Positions 1 to 6,850 of a stretch of 14,171 nucleotides of DNA are shown here, piece by piece. Source of the stretch: JAGMDK01 sp023128695 (lineage in GTDB: Bacteria; Planctomycetota; Phycisphaerae; UBA1845; Fen-1342); contig DAOVQG010000099.1 in the NCBI GenBank assembly GCA_030628805.1, positions 1 through 14,171 on the forward strand. The letters run 5' to 3'. Position 1 is the stretch's first letter; each line of letters begins with the position of its first letter. Below the pieces are notes generated by a model that saw nothing but the letters and a program-made list of their open reading frames with translations, had not been told where the DNA came from and made no database searches. A program made the position numbers and the translations under genes.

Positions 1-226
1 AAAGCTTGCCGCTCTCTCGGATCACCAACGCCTGATAAGGCAGTGTGGGGTCGCGCCCCTGATGTACCAGTATGGCGAGGCGGTGCCCTACCAAACGAGG
101 GAGAAGAGGCCGGCAGCCCGAGCGGCCACCCTGACTCCACCCGCGAAAAGCCGCCCCTGGACGGCCCGTGGAGAATATGCGCTAATAATGTGTGTCCAAT
201 GACCACATGGCAGTCTTTCAGGGCTG
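1..226. other. No supportable gene
   Basis: The open frames here overlap each other on both strands and none has a recognisable product, a good ribosome binding site or a family-like motif. The stretch could be the decayed end of a neighbouring gene or plain intergenic DNA; I see nothing that decides. Confidence 0.4.
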
Positions 227-451
227 TCATCTTTCCGCCCCCAACTCGTGCCAGGTGAGTTGTGCCTCTTCCACACATTCGTCCAACGGCAACGACGGGC
301 GTTCACCGTCGCCTTCATAGACCGCCGACAAGTGAAAGGGCGATGCCTCGATCAGGGCAACCCACTCAAACCAACTCCGCTTGCGAACGACGTGCTTGTC
401 CTCGACAACGGTTCCCGCCTTCAATGACGGTACGATTTCCGAGGGACACAA
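227..451 (-). CDS. Doubtful small ORF directly downstream of the aminopeptidase
   Basis: A 74-residue frame from a TTG start. It lies in the same reading frame as the aminopeptidase and is separated from its TAA stop (473-475) by only seven sense codons. The peptide has a fairly protein-like composition (for example SWFEWVALIEASPFHLSAVY) and an acidic C-terminal half, but no motif or family that I recognise. There is no clear Shine-Dalgarno sequence before the TTG. It may be a real small downstream gene, an old C-terminal extension cut off by a stop codon, or chance. I favour no function call. Confidence 0.2.
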   Translation of the reverse strand: MCPSEIVPSLKAGTVVEDKHVVRKRSWFEWVALIEASPFHLSAVYEGDGERPSLPLDECVEEAQLTWHELGAER

Positions 452-472
452 CTCGGGCGGCAGGCCCAGTAA

Positions 473-1591
473 TTACTTCAACTGATCCGGATTCAGCGCC
501 TTGAGGTCCTCGGTGACGAACAGCCCATCCTTGCGGATCAGTTCGCCGTCGAAGTAGATCTCCCCACCGTCGTACTCCGGCGTCTGGATCAGCACCAGGT
601 CCCAGTGAATCTCGCTCTTATTGCCGTTGGGGGCTTCGTCGTACGCGCTGCCCGGCGTGAAGTGAATGCTGCCGGCGATCTTCTCGTCGAAGAGAATGTC
701 CTTCATCGCCTTGGTGATGTACGGGTTCACGCCGATGGCGAATTCGCCGACGTAGCGGGCGCCCTCGTCGGCGTCAAGCACTTCGTTGAGCTTCTCGGTG
801 TTCGAGCCGGTGGCCTCGACGATCTTGCCCTCCTTGAACACCAGCCGGATGTTCTCGTGCGTCTCGCCGCGGTACATGGTCGGGGTGTTGTAGTGGATGA
901 CGCCGTTGACGCTGTCGCGGACAGGAGCGGTGAAGACCTCGCCGTCGGGGATGTTGAGCTTGCCGGCACAGGGGATCACCGGGATGCCTTTGATCGAAAA
1001 CTCCAGGTCCGTGTCCCGCGGGCCCTTCAGGCGGACTTTGTCCGTGGCCTCCATCCGCTTCTTGAGCTGCTCCATCGCGCGGGCCATCTTGGCGTAGTCC
1101 ATCGTGCACACGTCGAAGTAGAAGGTCTCGAACGCCTCCGTGGACATGCCGGCAAGCTGGGCCATGCTGGGGTGCGGCCAGCGAAGCACGACCCAGCGCG
1201 TCTTCGGCACACGCACGTCGAGGTGGACGCGCTTCCAAACCGTGCTCTCAAAAACCTTCTGCTTCTCAGCGGGGACGTCGGACAACTCGGAAACGTTGTG
1301 GTTGCCGCGGGCCCCGATGTAGCACTGCATGTTCTCCATCTGGAGCCGCTCGACGTCCGCCATCAGGTTCCACTGCTCCTCGGTCGCGACCTGCATCAGG
1401 GCCCGGTTGACTCTATTGCTCTTGAGCAACACCAGCGGATACGCCCCCGCCGCACTGGCCAGGCGTACGCACTCGGTGGTGAATTCATGCGGGACGTCGA
1501 TTGCCTCAATTAGTATTTTCTCGCCGGCTTTGACGGCACAGGAATAATTCACGAGCGTTTCGGCGAGCTTGGTGATGCGCGGATCAATCAT
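473..1591 (-). CDS. M29-family metallo-aminopeptidase
   Basis: A 372-residue cytosolic aminopeptidase of the thermophilic (AmpS/AmpT/PepS) M29 family, which removes N-terminal amino acids using two divalent metal ions. The residues lining up with the family's metal-binding set are all visible: Glu218 in NIPDGEVF, Glu283 in GARYVGEFAIG, His310 in GSIHF, Tyr317 in GSAYDEA, and His329 and Asp331 in SEIHWDLV. The N-terminal part (about 1-190) matches the usual substrate-side domain and the C-terminal part carries the active site. Length is slightly below the usual 400-420 residues, but all core motifs are present. The ATG start is supported by GAGGAG six bases upstream. It has no signal peptide and is transcribed alone, towards the left end of the window. 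The specific substrate cannot be told from sequence. Confidence 0.93.
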   Translation of the reverse strand: MIDPRITKLAETLVNYSCAVKAGEKILIEAIDVPHEFTTECVRLASAAGAYPLVLLKSNRVNRALMQVATEEQWNLMADVERLQMENMQCYIGARGNHNVSELSDVPAEKQKVFESTVWKRVHLDVRVPKTRWVVLRWPHPSMAQLAGMSTEAFETFYFDVCTMDYAKMARAMEQLKKRMEATDKVRLKGPRDTDLEFSIKGIPVIPCAGKLNIPDGEVFTAPVRDSVNGVIHYNTPTMYRGETHENIRLVFKEGKIVEATGSNTEKLNEVLDADEGARYVGEFAIGVNPYITKAMKDILFDEKIAGSIHFTPGSAYDEAPNGNKSEIHWDLVLIQTPEYDGGEIYFDGELIRKDGLFVTEDLKALNPDQLK

Positions 1592-1681
1592 CGCAACTCC
1601 TCAGTTAAGCGGTCTGCTGCCAACCCTCGGGCCGGCTAAAGGCCGCATTATGCCACTGGACCGCCGGCATAGCCAGCCATT

Positions 1682-1756
1682 GTGTGCCACTGCTCTTGAG
1701 CAGTGTCTTCTTTTGACCAGCGGTAACTTGGGCACTGCTCAAGAGCAGTGGCACAC
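1682..1756. repeat. Nested palindromic repeat, copy 1
   Basis: Two perfect 24-base inverted arms (1682-1705 and 1733-1756) enclose a 27-base centre. Each arm is itself a small hairpin, CACTGCTC-TT-GAGCAGTG. The same unit recurs at 1974-2047 and inside both arms of the large palindrome at 7893-8354, so this is a dispersed REP-like family. Confidence 0.85.
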
Positions 1757-1939
1757 CGCCGGTGAAAGCTCGGAATGACACGTTACCCACGCAAATGACG
1801 CACACCCGTCCTGGCCCGGGAGTAGGCCTTCAAGTGTCCTACCAACGATCTATGGATGGCGAACGCTACAGAAGGGAGCGTGACAGAAGGGAGGGCGACA
1901 TAGGGGAGGGCGAAGCTCCCGCTGAGCCGCGGTGCCCCT

Positions 1940-2085
1940 GGCTCGGCAGGAGCCTCGCCCTCCCGCTCGGCGTGTGTGCCACTGCTCTTGAGCAGTGTCT
2001 TTTCTGACCGGCGGTCGCTTGGGCACTGCTCAAGAGCAGTGGCACACGGCGGCGCCCCCGGCTCGGCAGGAGCCTCGCCCTCCCG
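1940..2085. repeat. Direct repeat of 26 bases flanking a palindrome
   Basis: An identical 26-base unit beginning GGCTCGGCAGGAGCCTCG lies at 1940-1965 and again at 2060-2085, either side of the nested palindrome. A related unit on the opposite strand lies at 1905-1933 (GGAGGGCGAAGCTCCCGC). Similar units occur at about 7934-7962 and 8261-8292. Each can form a small GC-rich hairpin. Confidence 0.8.
1974..2047. repeat. Nested palindromic repeat, copy 2
   Basis: Perfect 24-base inverted arms at 1974-1997 and 2024-2047, identical in sequence to the arms of copy 1 but with a different 26-base centre. This supports independent drift of the centre with conservation of the arms. Confidence 0.85.
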
Positions 2086-2164
2086 GACCACCCAACTTGT
2101 CGATTAAGGAATGACGAGACACTATAGGTGAAAAGTATGTGTCCACTCGCCGCGGAATCCGTGT

Positions 2165-2182
2165 AAAAAAAGCGACGTGAGG
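2165..2182 (-). terminator. 3' end of the large RNA: end-helix arm plus U7
   Basis: The transcript would end CCUCACGUCGC followed by UUUUUUU. The arm before the U run pairs with the RNA's own 5' end about 1 kb away, not with a local partner, so this is not a classical intrinsic terminator hairpin. The U run still fits a release or processing site. Confidence 0.55.
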
Positions 2183-3222
2183 TCTGAGGATGCCCGTGTG
2201 CCCTTCAGAGTCTTCGGTCACGCTGCTCGCCGTGAGACGTTGCCGACTCAGGGCGTCCTCTCGGAATTGGCTGCTCGTTCAGAGTACCGGGCTCGTCGAA
2301 GTACCGCTCTTATTGGTTCCGCGCTCCCACTTTGCCGTTCGGCCTTCCGCCGGCTGTGTGGTTTTCCTTCGGCAAGCTGCGTCGACCACAGTTAAGCGAC
2401 CGCTGCGCCCTCTCTTCGAGTTTCGCCTTCCTCCAGAGTCTTGCCCAACGTTACCTAGTCCGCCGACCGCAGCCGACAAACTCCTCTCTTGGGCTTTCGT
2501 TCCCTTCAGCACATCAGGGCTCGGCGATCCACCTGACGCGGGTTTACCATTCCCGCTACGTTCCGCCTTCAGGGTTTGGTTACCCTCTTGACGGCTTACT
2601 CCCGCCGAGCCCGGGCCGGTTTTGTTTCACACCGGCGGCGCTCATGGGATTCACCCTTCGGAGCTTTCTCCTCTCAGAAGGTATCCGCTCGTTTCCGGGC
2701 GGGAAGAACCCACCTGCCGTTTAGCCCGCCGGTATTCCCGCCGCCGAAGCAGTGGGCCGGCCCAGCGGCTCGCGGCTCCTGGGCTTTGACCCTTCCGAGA
2801 GTACCTTGCGGCCAAACGGGGTTTAACTCGCCGACCGCCGGCTGCTCCCCTGGGTTTCTCCCCTCTTAGGGTTTGCCGGAGGAAACCTTGCCCGAGATTT
2901 CACCCAGGCTCCTCCCACGCGCTTTGGAGACTTCGACCTGAGGACCGAACTCTCCGGCGCCCCGGAGTCTCAATCGGCTTCCGCCTGGCCCCATCCATGC
3001 CGCTTGGCAAGCCAAGTGATTTGGATAGGACAACCCTTTCAGGGTTTTCGCACCTACACGATCCCGCATGTTCGAGCGGGCAGTTACCCGGGCTATGAGT
3101 TCACCTCACATCGCGTCGCACATTACTGCCGACCGCCCGATAATCTTTGGGATTCTACCTCGCTTTACCGGAGTCATCCGGGCGTCGCCTGAGGTGCCGA
3201 ACATCTGCGACCTCAACGTCGC
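2165..3222 (-). ncRNA. Candidate large structured non-coding RNA (about 1.06 kb), family not assigned
   Basis: There is no convincing protein frame on either strand. On the minus strand a promoter (3229-3257) predicts a start near G3222. The first 12 nt, GCGACGUUGAGG (3222-3211), pair with the last 11 before the U run, CCUCACGUCGC (2182-2172), with only one bulged U. Seven U residues follow (2171-2165). A second helix stacks inside (3205-3199 with 2195-2189, two G-U pairs). Clear local hairpins, in plus coordinates, include 2208-2212/2245-2249 around 2218-2222/2231-2235; 2354-2362/2385-2391; 2538-2542/2552-2556; 2571-2575/2582-2586; 2615-2620/2631-2636; 2655-2663/2668-2681; 2849-2855/2902-2908; 2952-2957/2962-2967; 3003-3008/3011-3016; 3032-3036/3042-3046; 3063-3067/3076-3080. 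Unpaired stretches are rich in A (GAAA, GUAA, GGAA), as in folded RNAs. I see no rRNA, RNase P, tmRNA or group II domain V signature. Size is comparable to ornate RNAs such as GOLLD, ROOL or OLE, but I cannot claim membership. Confidence 0.75.
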
Positions 3223-3228
3223 AATGTA

Positions 3229-3257
3229 ACTATACCCCATGATTTCGCGGACGTCAA
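3229..3257 (-). promoter_or_regulatory. Sigma70-type promoter of the large RNA
   Basis: On the minus strand, -35 TTGACG (3257-3252), a 17-base spacer, and -10 TATAGT (3234-3229). The predicted start, about seven bases downstream, is G3222, exactly the first base of the end-closing helix. That agreement is the main reason for choosing this promoter over the isolated TAGAAT found further downstream near 3159. Confidence 0.7.
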
Positions 3258-3570
3258 ACACATAAGTTCTTGACAGGGTGTCAATTACGACTTGCGTACC
3301 TTCCAGGGTATCTAACCTCTTGACCAGTCAGGTGTAGTCCCAAATGCGCTTTTTATAAGTAAATCATGAATATCAATCATACACACTGGTTGTCCACAGG
3401 ATATCCGCCAGCAATCCCAAACCCGCCGTGCTGAGTCATAGTGCTTGCGGCAGCCCGCGTTCAATTGGAGGGGCGGTAGCTGCATTTTGACCACGGTAGC
3501 CAACTCCACATTTCATCAGAAAATGTTATTCAAACATGCGTTGAAATGTGTACTATGGCTGAAATATGAG
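3258..3570. other. Intergenic region between divergent RNA and toxin-antitoxin promoters
   Basis: No credible gene. It contains an inverted repeat TTGACA-GGG-TGTCAA (3270-3284) just upstream of the large-RNA promoter, an AT-rich stretch around 3345-3385, and half of an inverted repeat pair (3507-3515 with 3542-3550) near the start of the toxin-antitoxin operon. It is clearly richer in A and T than the rest of the window. Confidence 0.5.
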
Positions 3571-3618
3571 TTGACACGGCCAATTTCACTGTTATCGTTG
3601 ATTTCAGCATATGCTGAA
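3571..3618 (+). promoter_or_regulatory. Candidate promoter and operator of the AbiE-like operon
   Basis: TTGACA (3571-3576) with a 16-base spacer to TATCGT (3593-3598, four of six matches to a -10). Directly after it lies a perfect 16-base palindrome TTCAGCATATGCTGAA (3603-3618), ending 13 bases before the GTG start. Further upstream CACATTTCA (3507-3515) is inverted as TGAAATGTG (3542-3550). AbiEi antitoxins are known to repress their own operon by binding inverted repeats, so these are candidate operators; which one is used is inference. Confidence 0.5.
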
Positions 3619-3631
3619 TGGTGTTTGAACA

Positions 3632-4684
3632 GTGAAACCGCTTCTTGACGAGAATGTGGTTAGACGCACATTGTGCGAGTGTCTTGAGGACGTTCCATTC
3701 TGCAAAATCGCTTTTCCCGATGCAGCGGGATCTTCTCAGGCCGCTAGGGTGCAATCATCAGCTATATTGTCTTTGCCTAACCATGACCAGCATCTTCTGA
3801 TCGAGGCTCGGACAAACGGGCAGCCGCGCCCGGCGCGTGACGCCGTGAATGAAATCCTGGTCTGGCTGCGTGACCGACCCGGCGCCTATGGCGTGTTCAT
3901 GGCACCCTATATCTCTCCCCGCGCCGCTGAGATTTGTAGCAGCCAGAACATCGGCTACATCGACCTGTCAGGGAACTGTCGGCTTAGTTTCGGGCACGTA
4001 TACATTTGTCAAGAGGGGCGTCCAAATAGATTTGCCAGGAAACGTGATCTGCGTTCGCTCTACGCCGCCAAGGCCTCGCGCGTGTTGCGGGTGCTATTGC
4101 ACGATCCCCGTCGAAGATGGAAGCTGGTTTCGCTGGCGAAAGAGGCCCGGATCAGTCTCGGTCAAGCGTCGAACGTGAAGAAACTGCTCGCCGACCGCGA
4201 ATGGATTCGGACCGACAAGGACGGGATCGTGCTGGAGGCGCCGGAGGAACTGCTCGCGGAGTGGGCGGAGAATTACAACTATCGACGAAACATCGTGCAT
4301 GACTATTATTCTCTGTATAGCGTCGGCGATATTGAACGTGAACTGGCTCAGACGTGTCGGGCTGCCGGTGTGACTTATGCCTTCACTGGATTCTCGGCCG
4401 CCGAGCGCCTGGCGCCGGCCACGCGGTATACCCGGGTGACGGCGTTTGTCGATGGGGATATTGGCGACATTGCCCGCCGAATGAAGTTCAGGGAGGTTCC
4501 CAGTGGAGCGAATGTCAGTCTGCTGACCCCCTACGACGGGGGCGTCTTCCATGGTGCCCAGGAGATCGGCGGCGCGATGGTTGCCGCGCCCGTGCAAACC
4601 TACCTCGATTTGAGGGGCTATCACGTACGGGGACAAGAAGCAGCGGACGTGCTGTTACGCGAGGTGATCAGACCCAAATGGTAG
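3632..4684 (+). CDS. AbiEi-like antitoxin/transcriptional regulator
   Basis: A 350-residue protein resembling the larger AbiEi-family antitoxins of type IV toxin-antitoxin systems. The N-terminal part (about 1-130) looks like a degenerate restriction-endonuclease-type fold: LLIEAR (55-60) is followed by the characteristic YISPRAAE (93-100) and GYIDLSGNCRL (108-118). A winged helix-turn-helix follows at about 147-205. The C-terminal part (about 220-350) carries the AbiEi-type block TPYDGGVFHGAQEIGG ending in a TYLDLRGYHVRGQEAA-like helix. It probably neutralises the downstream nucleotidyltransferase and represses the operon. The GTG start is chosen because an in-frame ATG at 3611 meets a stop at once. 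The Shine-Dalgarno sequence is weak. The stop overlaps the next gene's start, so translation is likely coupled. The early part is AT-rich compared with its neighbours, which suggests transfer. Confidence 0.82.
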   Translation: MKPLLDENVVRRTLCECLEDVPFCKIAFPDAAGSSQAARVQSSAILSLPNHDQHLLIEARTNGQPRPARDAVNEILVWLRDRPGAYGVFMAPYISPRAAEICSSQNIGYIDLSGNCRLSFGHVYICQEGRPNRFARKRDLRSLYAAKASRVLRVLLHDPRRRWKLVSLAKEARISLGQASNVKKLLADREWIRTDKDGIVLEAPEELLAEWAENYNYRRNIVHDYYSLYSVGDIERELAQTCRAAGVTYAFTGFSAAERLAPATRYTRVTAFVDGDIGDIARRMKFREVPSGANVSLLTPYDGGVFHGAQEIGGAMVAAPVQTYLDLRGYHVRGQEAADVLLREVIRPKW

Positions 4685-5505
4685 ATCAATCCGGCGGTTA
4701 TTCCAGCATCGCGGTGGAAGCGGCCCGGGCCGTCATGCTGGAATTGGTCCATTTGCTCAAAGAGCACCGGGACAAGTTTGTTATTGTGGGAGGGTGGGTT
4801 CCGGAGCTCTTGTTTACGAACGCGGAACCGCCTCACCTGGGCAGTACGGATGTCGATCTGGCGTTGCGTCGGGATCAGGAGGGGAGGCTAAGTGATCCGA
4901 GCATTCGCGAGTTGCTCCTCAGCCGTGGTTATGTCAAAAGCGACCGTTCGTACACCCTTCAGCGCACGGTCACTGTCCGCGGTCGCGCGGTTACGGTCGA
5001 CGTGGATTTTCTAACCAGTGCCCGGCAACAGGATCACAGACGCGATCCGTCCCTGGAGGTGCAGGTCGGCACGGCGCGCGAGACACGCGGTTGCAACCTG
5101 GCGTTCGAGATGTCTCAACCGGTGAAGATCGAAGGCATTCGGCCCGATGGAGTTCCGGACTCGTCGGTGGTACGTGTGGCGGACATTGTGCCTTTGCTTG
5201 TTATGAAGGGTTTGGCGCTGGCCGACCGCAAGCTGCCCAAAGACTATTACGATATCTATTTTTGCATCAAGAATTATCCGGGCGGACTGGACGCCCTGGT
5301 GGTTGAGTTTTCGACGTTTGCACAAGACGCCCTGGTGCGCGAAGCCCTGGCAAATATCCGGGCTGCTTTCGAGTCGCCGTATATCCATGGCCCAGTATTT
5401 GTGGCGAGTGCGGAAGAGCTATCGGATCCGGAGGAGCGAGACATCCGAGAACGCGACGCTTACGAGCGGATCAATGCCTTTCTGGATGAACTGGGGATCG
5501 TCTGA
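4678..5505 (+). CDS. AbiEii-like nucleotidyltransferase toxin
   Basis: A 275-residue protein of the AbiEii/AbiGii nucleotidyltransferase family, the toxin partner in type IV toxin-antitoxin and abortive-infection loci. Polymerase-beta-type motifs are visible: IVGGWVPELL (Gly38-Gly39), then GSTDVDLAL with the Asp58/Asp60 pair, and a further acidic strand VDVDFL (Asp108/Asp110). Downstream LLVMKGLALADR (173-184) and KDYYDIYF (188-195) match the conserved Lys and KDxxD blocks of the family. Members transfer nucleotides to a cellular target and stop growth; the target here is unknown. The ATG at 4678 overlaps the antitoxin stop (ATGGTAG), the usual coupled arrangement. Longer upstream in-frame starts would run deep into the antitoxin gene and are rejected. 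The motif set is intact, so the toxin is probably active. Confidence 0.87.
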   Translation: MVDQSGGYSSIAVEAARAVMLELVHLLKEHRDKFVIVGGWVPELLFTNAEPPHLGSTDVDLALRRDQEGRLSDPSIRELLLSRGYVKSDRSYTLQRTVTVRGRAVTVDVDFLTSARQQDHRRDPSLEVQVGTARETRGCNLAFEMSQPVKIEGIRPDGVPDSSVVRVADIVPLLVMKGLALADRKLPKDYYDIYFCIKNYPGGLDALVVEFSTFAQDALVREALANIRAAFESPYIHGPVFVASAEELSDPEERDIRERDAYERINAFLDELGIV

Positions 5506-5530
5506 AACCCCACCGCGGCTCTTCGGGTTT
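5505..5530. terminator. Weak possible bidirectional terminator
   Basis: AAACCC (5505-5510) and GGGTTT (5525-5530) can form a short stem between the convergent AbiEii-like and PhoH-like genes. The loop is 14 bases and there is no long T run, so support is thin. Confidence 0.25.
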
Positions 5531-5542
5531 TGCTATCGATTC

Positions 5543-6844
5543 TTATAACAAATTGGCCGCAAGCTCGGCGAGCGGGCTGCGTTCGCCTTTACGCAACTCC
5601 ACGTGCGCCGCGATGGCCTCGCCGCGGAAACGGTTGATAAGGAACGTGAAGCCGTTGCTGTTGCGATCCACGTACGGGTTGTCGATCTGCCAAGGGTCGC
5701 CGGTCAGCACGACCTTCGCGGCCTGGCCCATGCGGGTGATAACCGTCTTAACTTCCAGCGGCGTAAGGTTTTGCGCTTCGTCGATGACAACGAAACGCTT
5801 CGCGATATTGCGGCCGCGGATGTACGCCAGCGGCTGAATCTCGATCAGGCCGGCCCGCATCAGCCCGGCTCCGTCGTTGTGACTCTTCACCGCGCCGCCG
5901 GTGTCCAGCAGGAAATCGACCGTGTCCACGACGGGTTTCATCCACGGCTCCAGCTTGCTGCCGATGTCGCCGGGGAGATATCCCAGGTCGCGTCCCACCG
6001 GCACCACCGGGCGGCAGACCAGCACGCCGCGGTACATCTTCTTTCTGAAAGCCAAGTGCAGGGCGGCGGCCATCGCCAGCAGGGTTTTGCCGGTCCCGGC
6101 CTTGCCCATCAGCGCCACCAGGCTGAGGTGGTTGTCGAGCAGGGCGTCGATGGCGTAATACTGCTCCTTGTTCCGCGGCCGGATGCCCCACAGCCCGTCT
6201 TTCTGCTCACGTAATGCGATCAGAGCCTGAGCGTCAACGTCCACCCGGGCCAGGGCCGTGCCGCGCTCGCCGTTCCGCGGTCGCAGGAGGACGTAGTCGT
6301 TCGGCTGGAGAGCTGCGTCCGGTGATGCCAAGCGTCCCTTCCGCCGAAATTCATCCAGTTGCTCGGCGGTGAGCTTCAGCTCTCCGTCCGCGCTGGAGAC
6401 CTCCTGTAGCCGGACGTGATCGGTTTCGTAATCCTCGGCCCGCAGACCGGCGGCGTCCGCCCGAATGCGAAGGTTGATGTCCTTCGTAACGATCACGACC
6501 GGCGTTTCCGGCTCGGCCTGCTTTACAGCCTGAGCGACGCGGAGAATCTCGAGGTCGGCCGAGCCGTTGCTGCCTTTGAGGACCTGTTCGGGTTCGCAAT
6601 AGACCCGGAGCGTGCCGCCGTTTTCCAAGGATACGCCGGCGGCCAGACTCTGATCCTGCCGCAACCCGTCGAGCAGTCGGACGACGGTGCGGGCGTTGAA
6701 GCCGCGGTCGGTGAACTCCTTCTTGAAACGGTCCAACTCGCTGATCACACCAACCGGAATGATGACGGTGTTGTCGGCGAAGTGGAAAATCGAATATGGA
6801 TCATGGATGAGAATGTTCGCATCCAGAATATAGTTTTTTCGCAT
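5543..6844 (-). CDS. PIN-PhoH ATPase (PhoH2-like)
   Basis: A 433-residue cytosolic protein that joins an N-terminal PIN nuclease domain (about 1-145) to a C-terminal PhoH-type P-loop ATPase (about 220-433). The PIN part shows Asp8 in YILDANILIHDP, Glu36 in GVISELDRF and Asp122 in IVTKDINLR, the spacing expected of the acidic metal site. The ATPase part has Walker A GKAGTGKT (247-254), the family block CRPVVPVGRDLGYLPGD (277-293), Walker B VVIDEAQN (352-359), and LTGDPWQIDNPYVD (380-393). Characterised PhoH2 proteins couple ATP-driven RNA unwinding to RNA cleavage. The start at MRKNYILDAN is chosen over an upstream extension because the PIN strand begins there. There is almost no Shine-Dalgarno sequence and a candidate -10 lies only six bases upstream, so the mRNA may be leaderless. 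It is divergent from the lipoprotein gene. Confidence 0.92.
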   Translation of the reverse strand: MRKNYILDANILIHDPYSIFHFADNTVIIPVGVISELDRFKKEFTDRGFNARTVVRLLDGLRQDQSLAAGVSLENGGTLRVYCEPEQVLKGSNGSADLEILRVAQAVKQAEPETPVVIVTKDINLRIRADAAGLRAEDYETDHVRLQEVSSADGELKLTAEQLDEFRRKGRLASPDAALQPNDYVLLRPRNGERGTALARVDVDAQALIALREQKDGLWGIRPRNKEQYYAIDALLDNHLSLVALMGKAGTGKTLLAMAAALHLAFRKKMYRGVLVCRPVVPVGRDLGYLPGDIGSKLEPWMKPVVDTVDFLLDTGGAVKSHNDGAGLMRAGLIEIQPLAYIRGRNIAKRFVVIDEAQNLTPLEVKTVITRMGQAAKVVLTGDPWQIDNPYVDRNSNGFTFLINRFRGEAIAAHVELRKGERSPLAELAANLL

Positions 6845-6850
6845 ACCGCC

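Larger units (their letters stand above)
1592..2164. repeat. Repeat-filled intergenic region
   Basis: This gap between the aminopeptidase and the large RNA contains no credible gene. It holds two copies of a nested palindrome (arms 1682-1705/1733-1756 and 1974-1997/2024-2047) and several copies of a second short repeat around 1905-1933, 1940-1965 and 2060-2085. The open frames across it translate the repeats (GEAPAEP, KTLLKSSGTH) and are not genes. Confidence 0.75.

Noticed and set aside
605..1513. 302-residue plus-strand ORF
   Set aside because: A shadow of the M29 aminopeptidase on the other strand, which has all metal ligands and a good ribosome binding site.
1682..2085. CRISPR array
   Set aside because: The repeats are inverted pairs with unequal spacing, not direct repeats with regular spacers, and there are no cas genes.
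1783..2091. ORF with REGEAPAEPG peptides
   Set aside because: It translates dispersed palindromic repeats.
2030..3192. Many ORFs of 60-130 residues on both strands across the large RNA
   Set aside because: Low-complexity Arg/Pro/Ser/Leu-rich translations, overlapping each other, no binding sites or families. The stop-poor frames follow from high GC and RNA structure.
2165..3222. Ribosomal RNA, RNase P RNA, tmRNA or group II intron
   Set aside because: None of the conserved words I looked for is present (23S sarcin-ricin AGTACGAGAGGACC, RNase P GAGGAAAGTCC, a domain V hairpin), and there is no reverse transcriptase ORF.
5603..6214. 203-residue plus-strand ORF, and the long N-terminal extensions of the PhoH-like and lipoprotein frames
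   Set aside because: The plus-strand frame is a shadow of the PhoH gene. The extensions run into the divergent neighbour and precede the natural starts of the PIN domain and the signal peptide.
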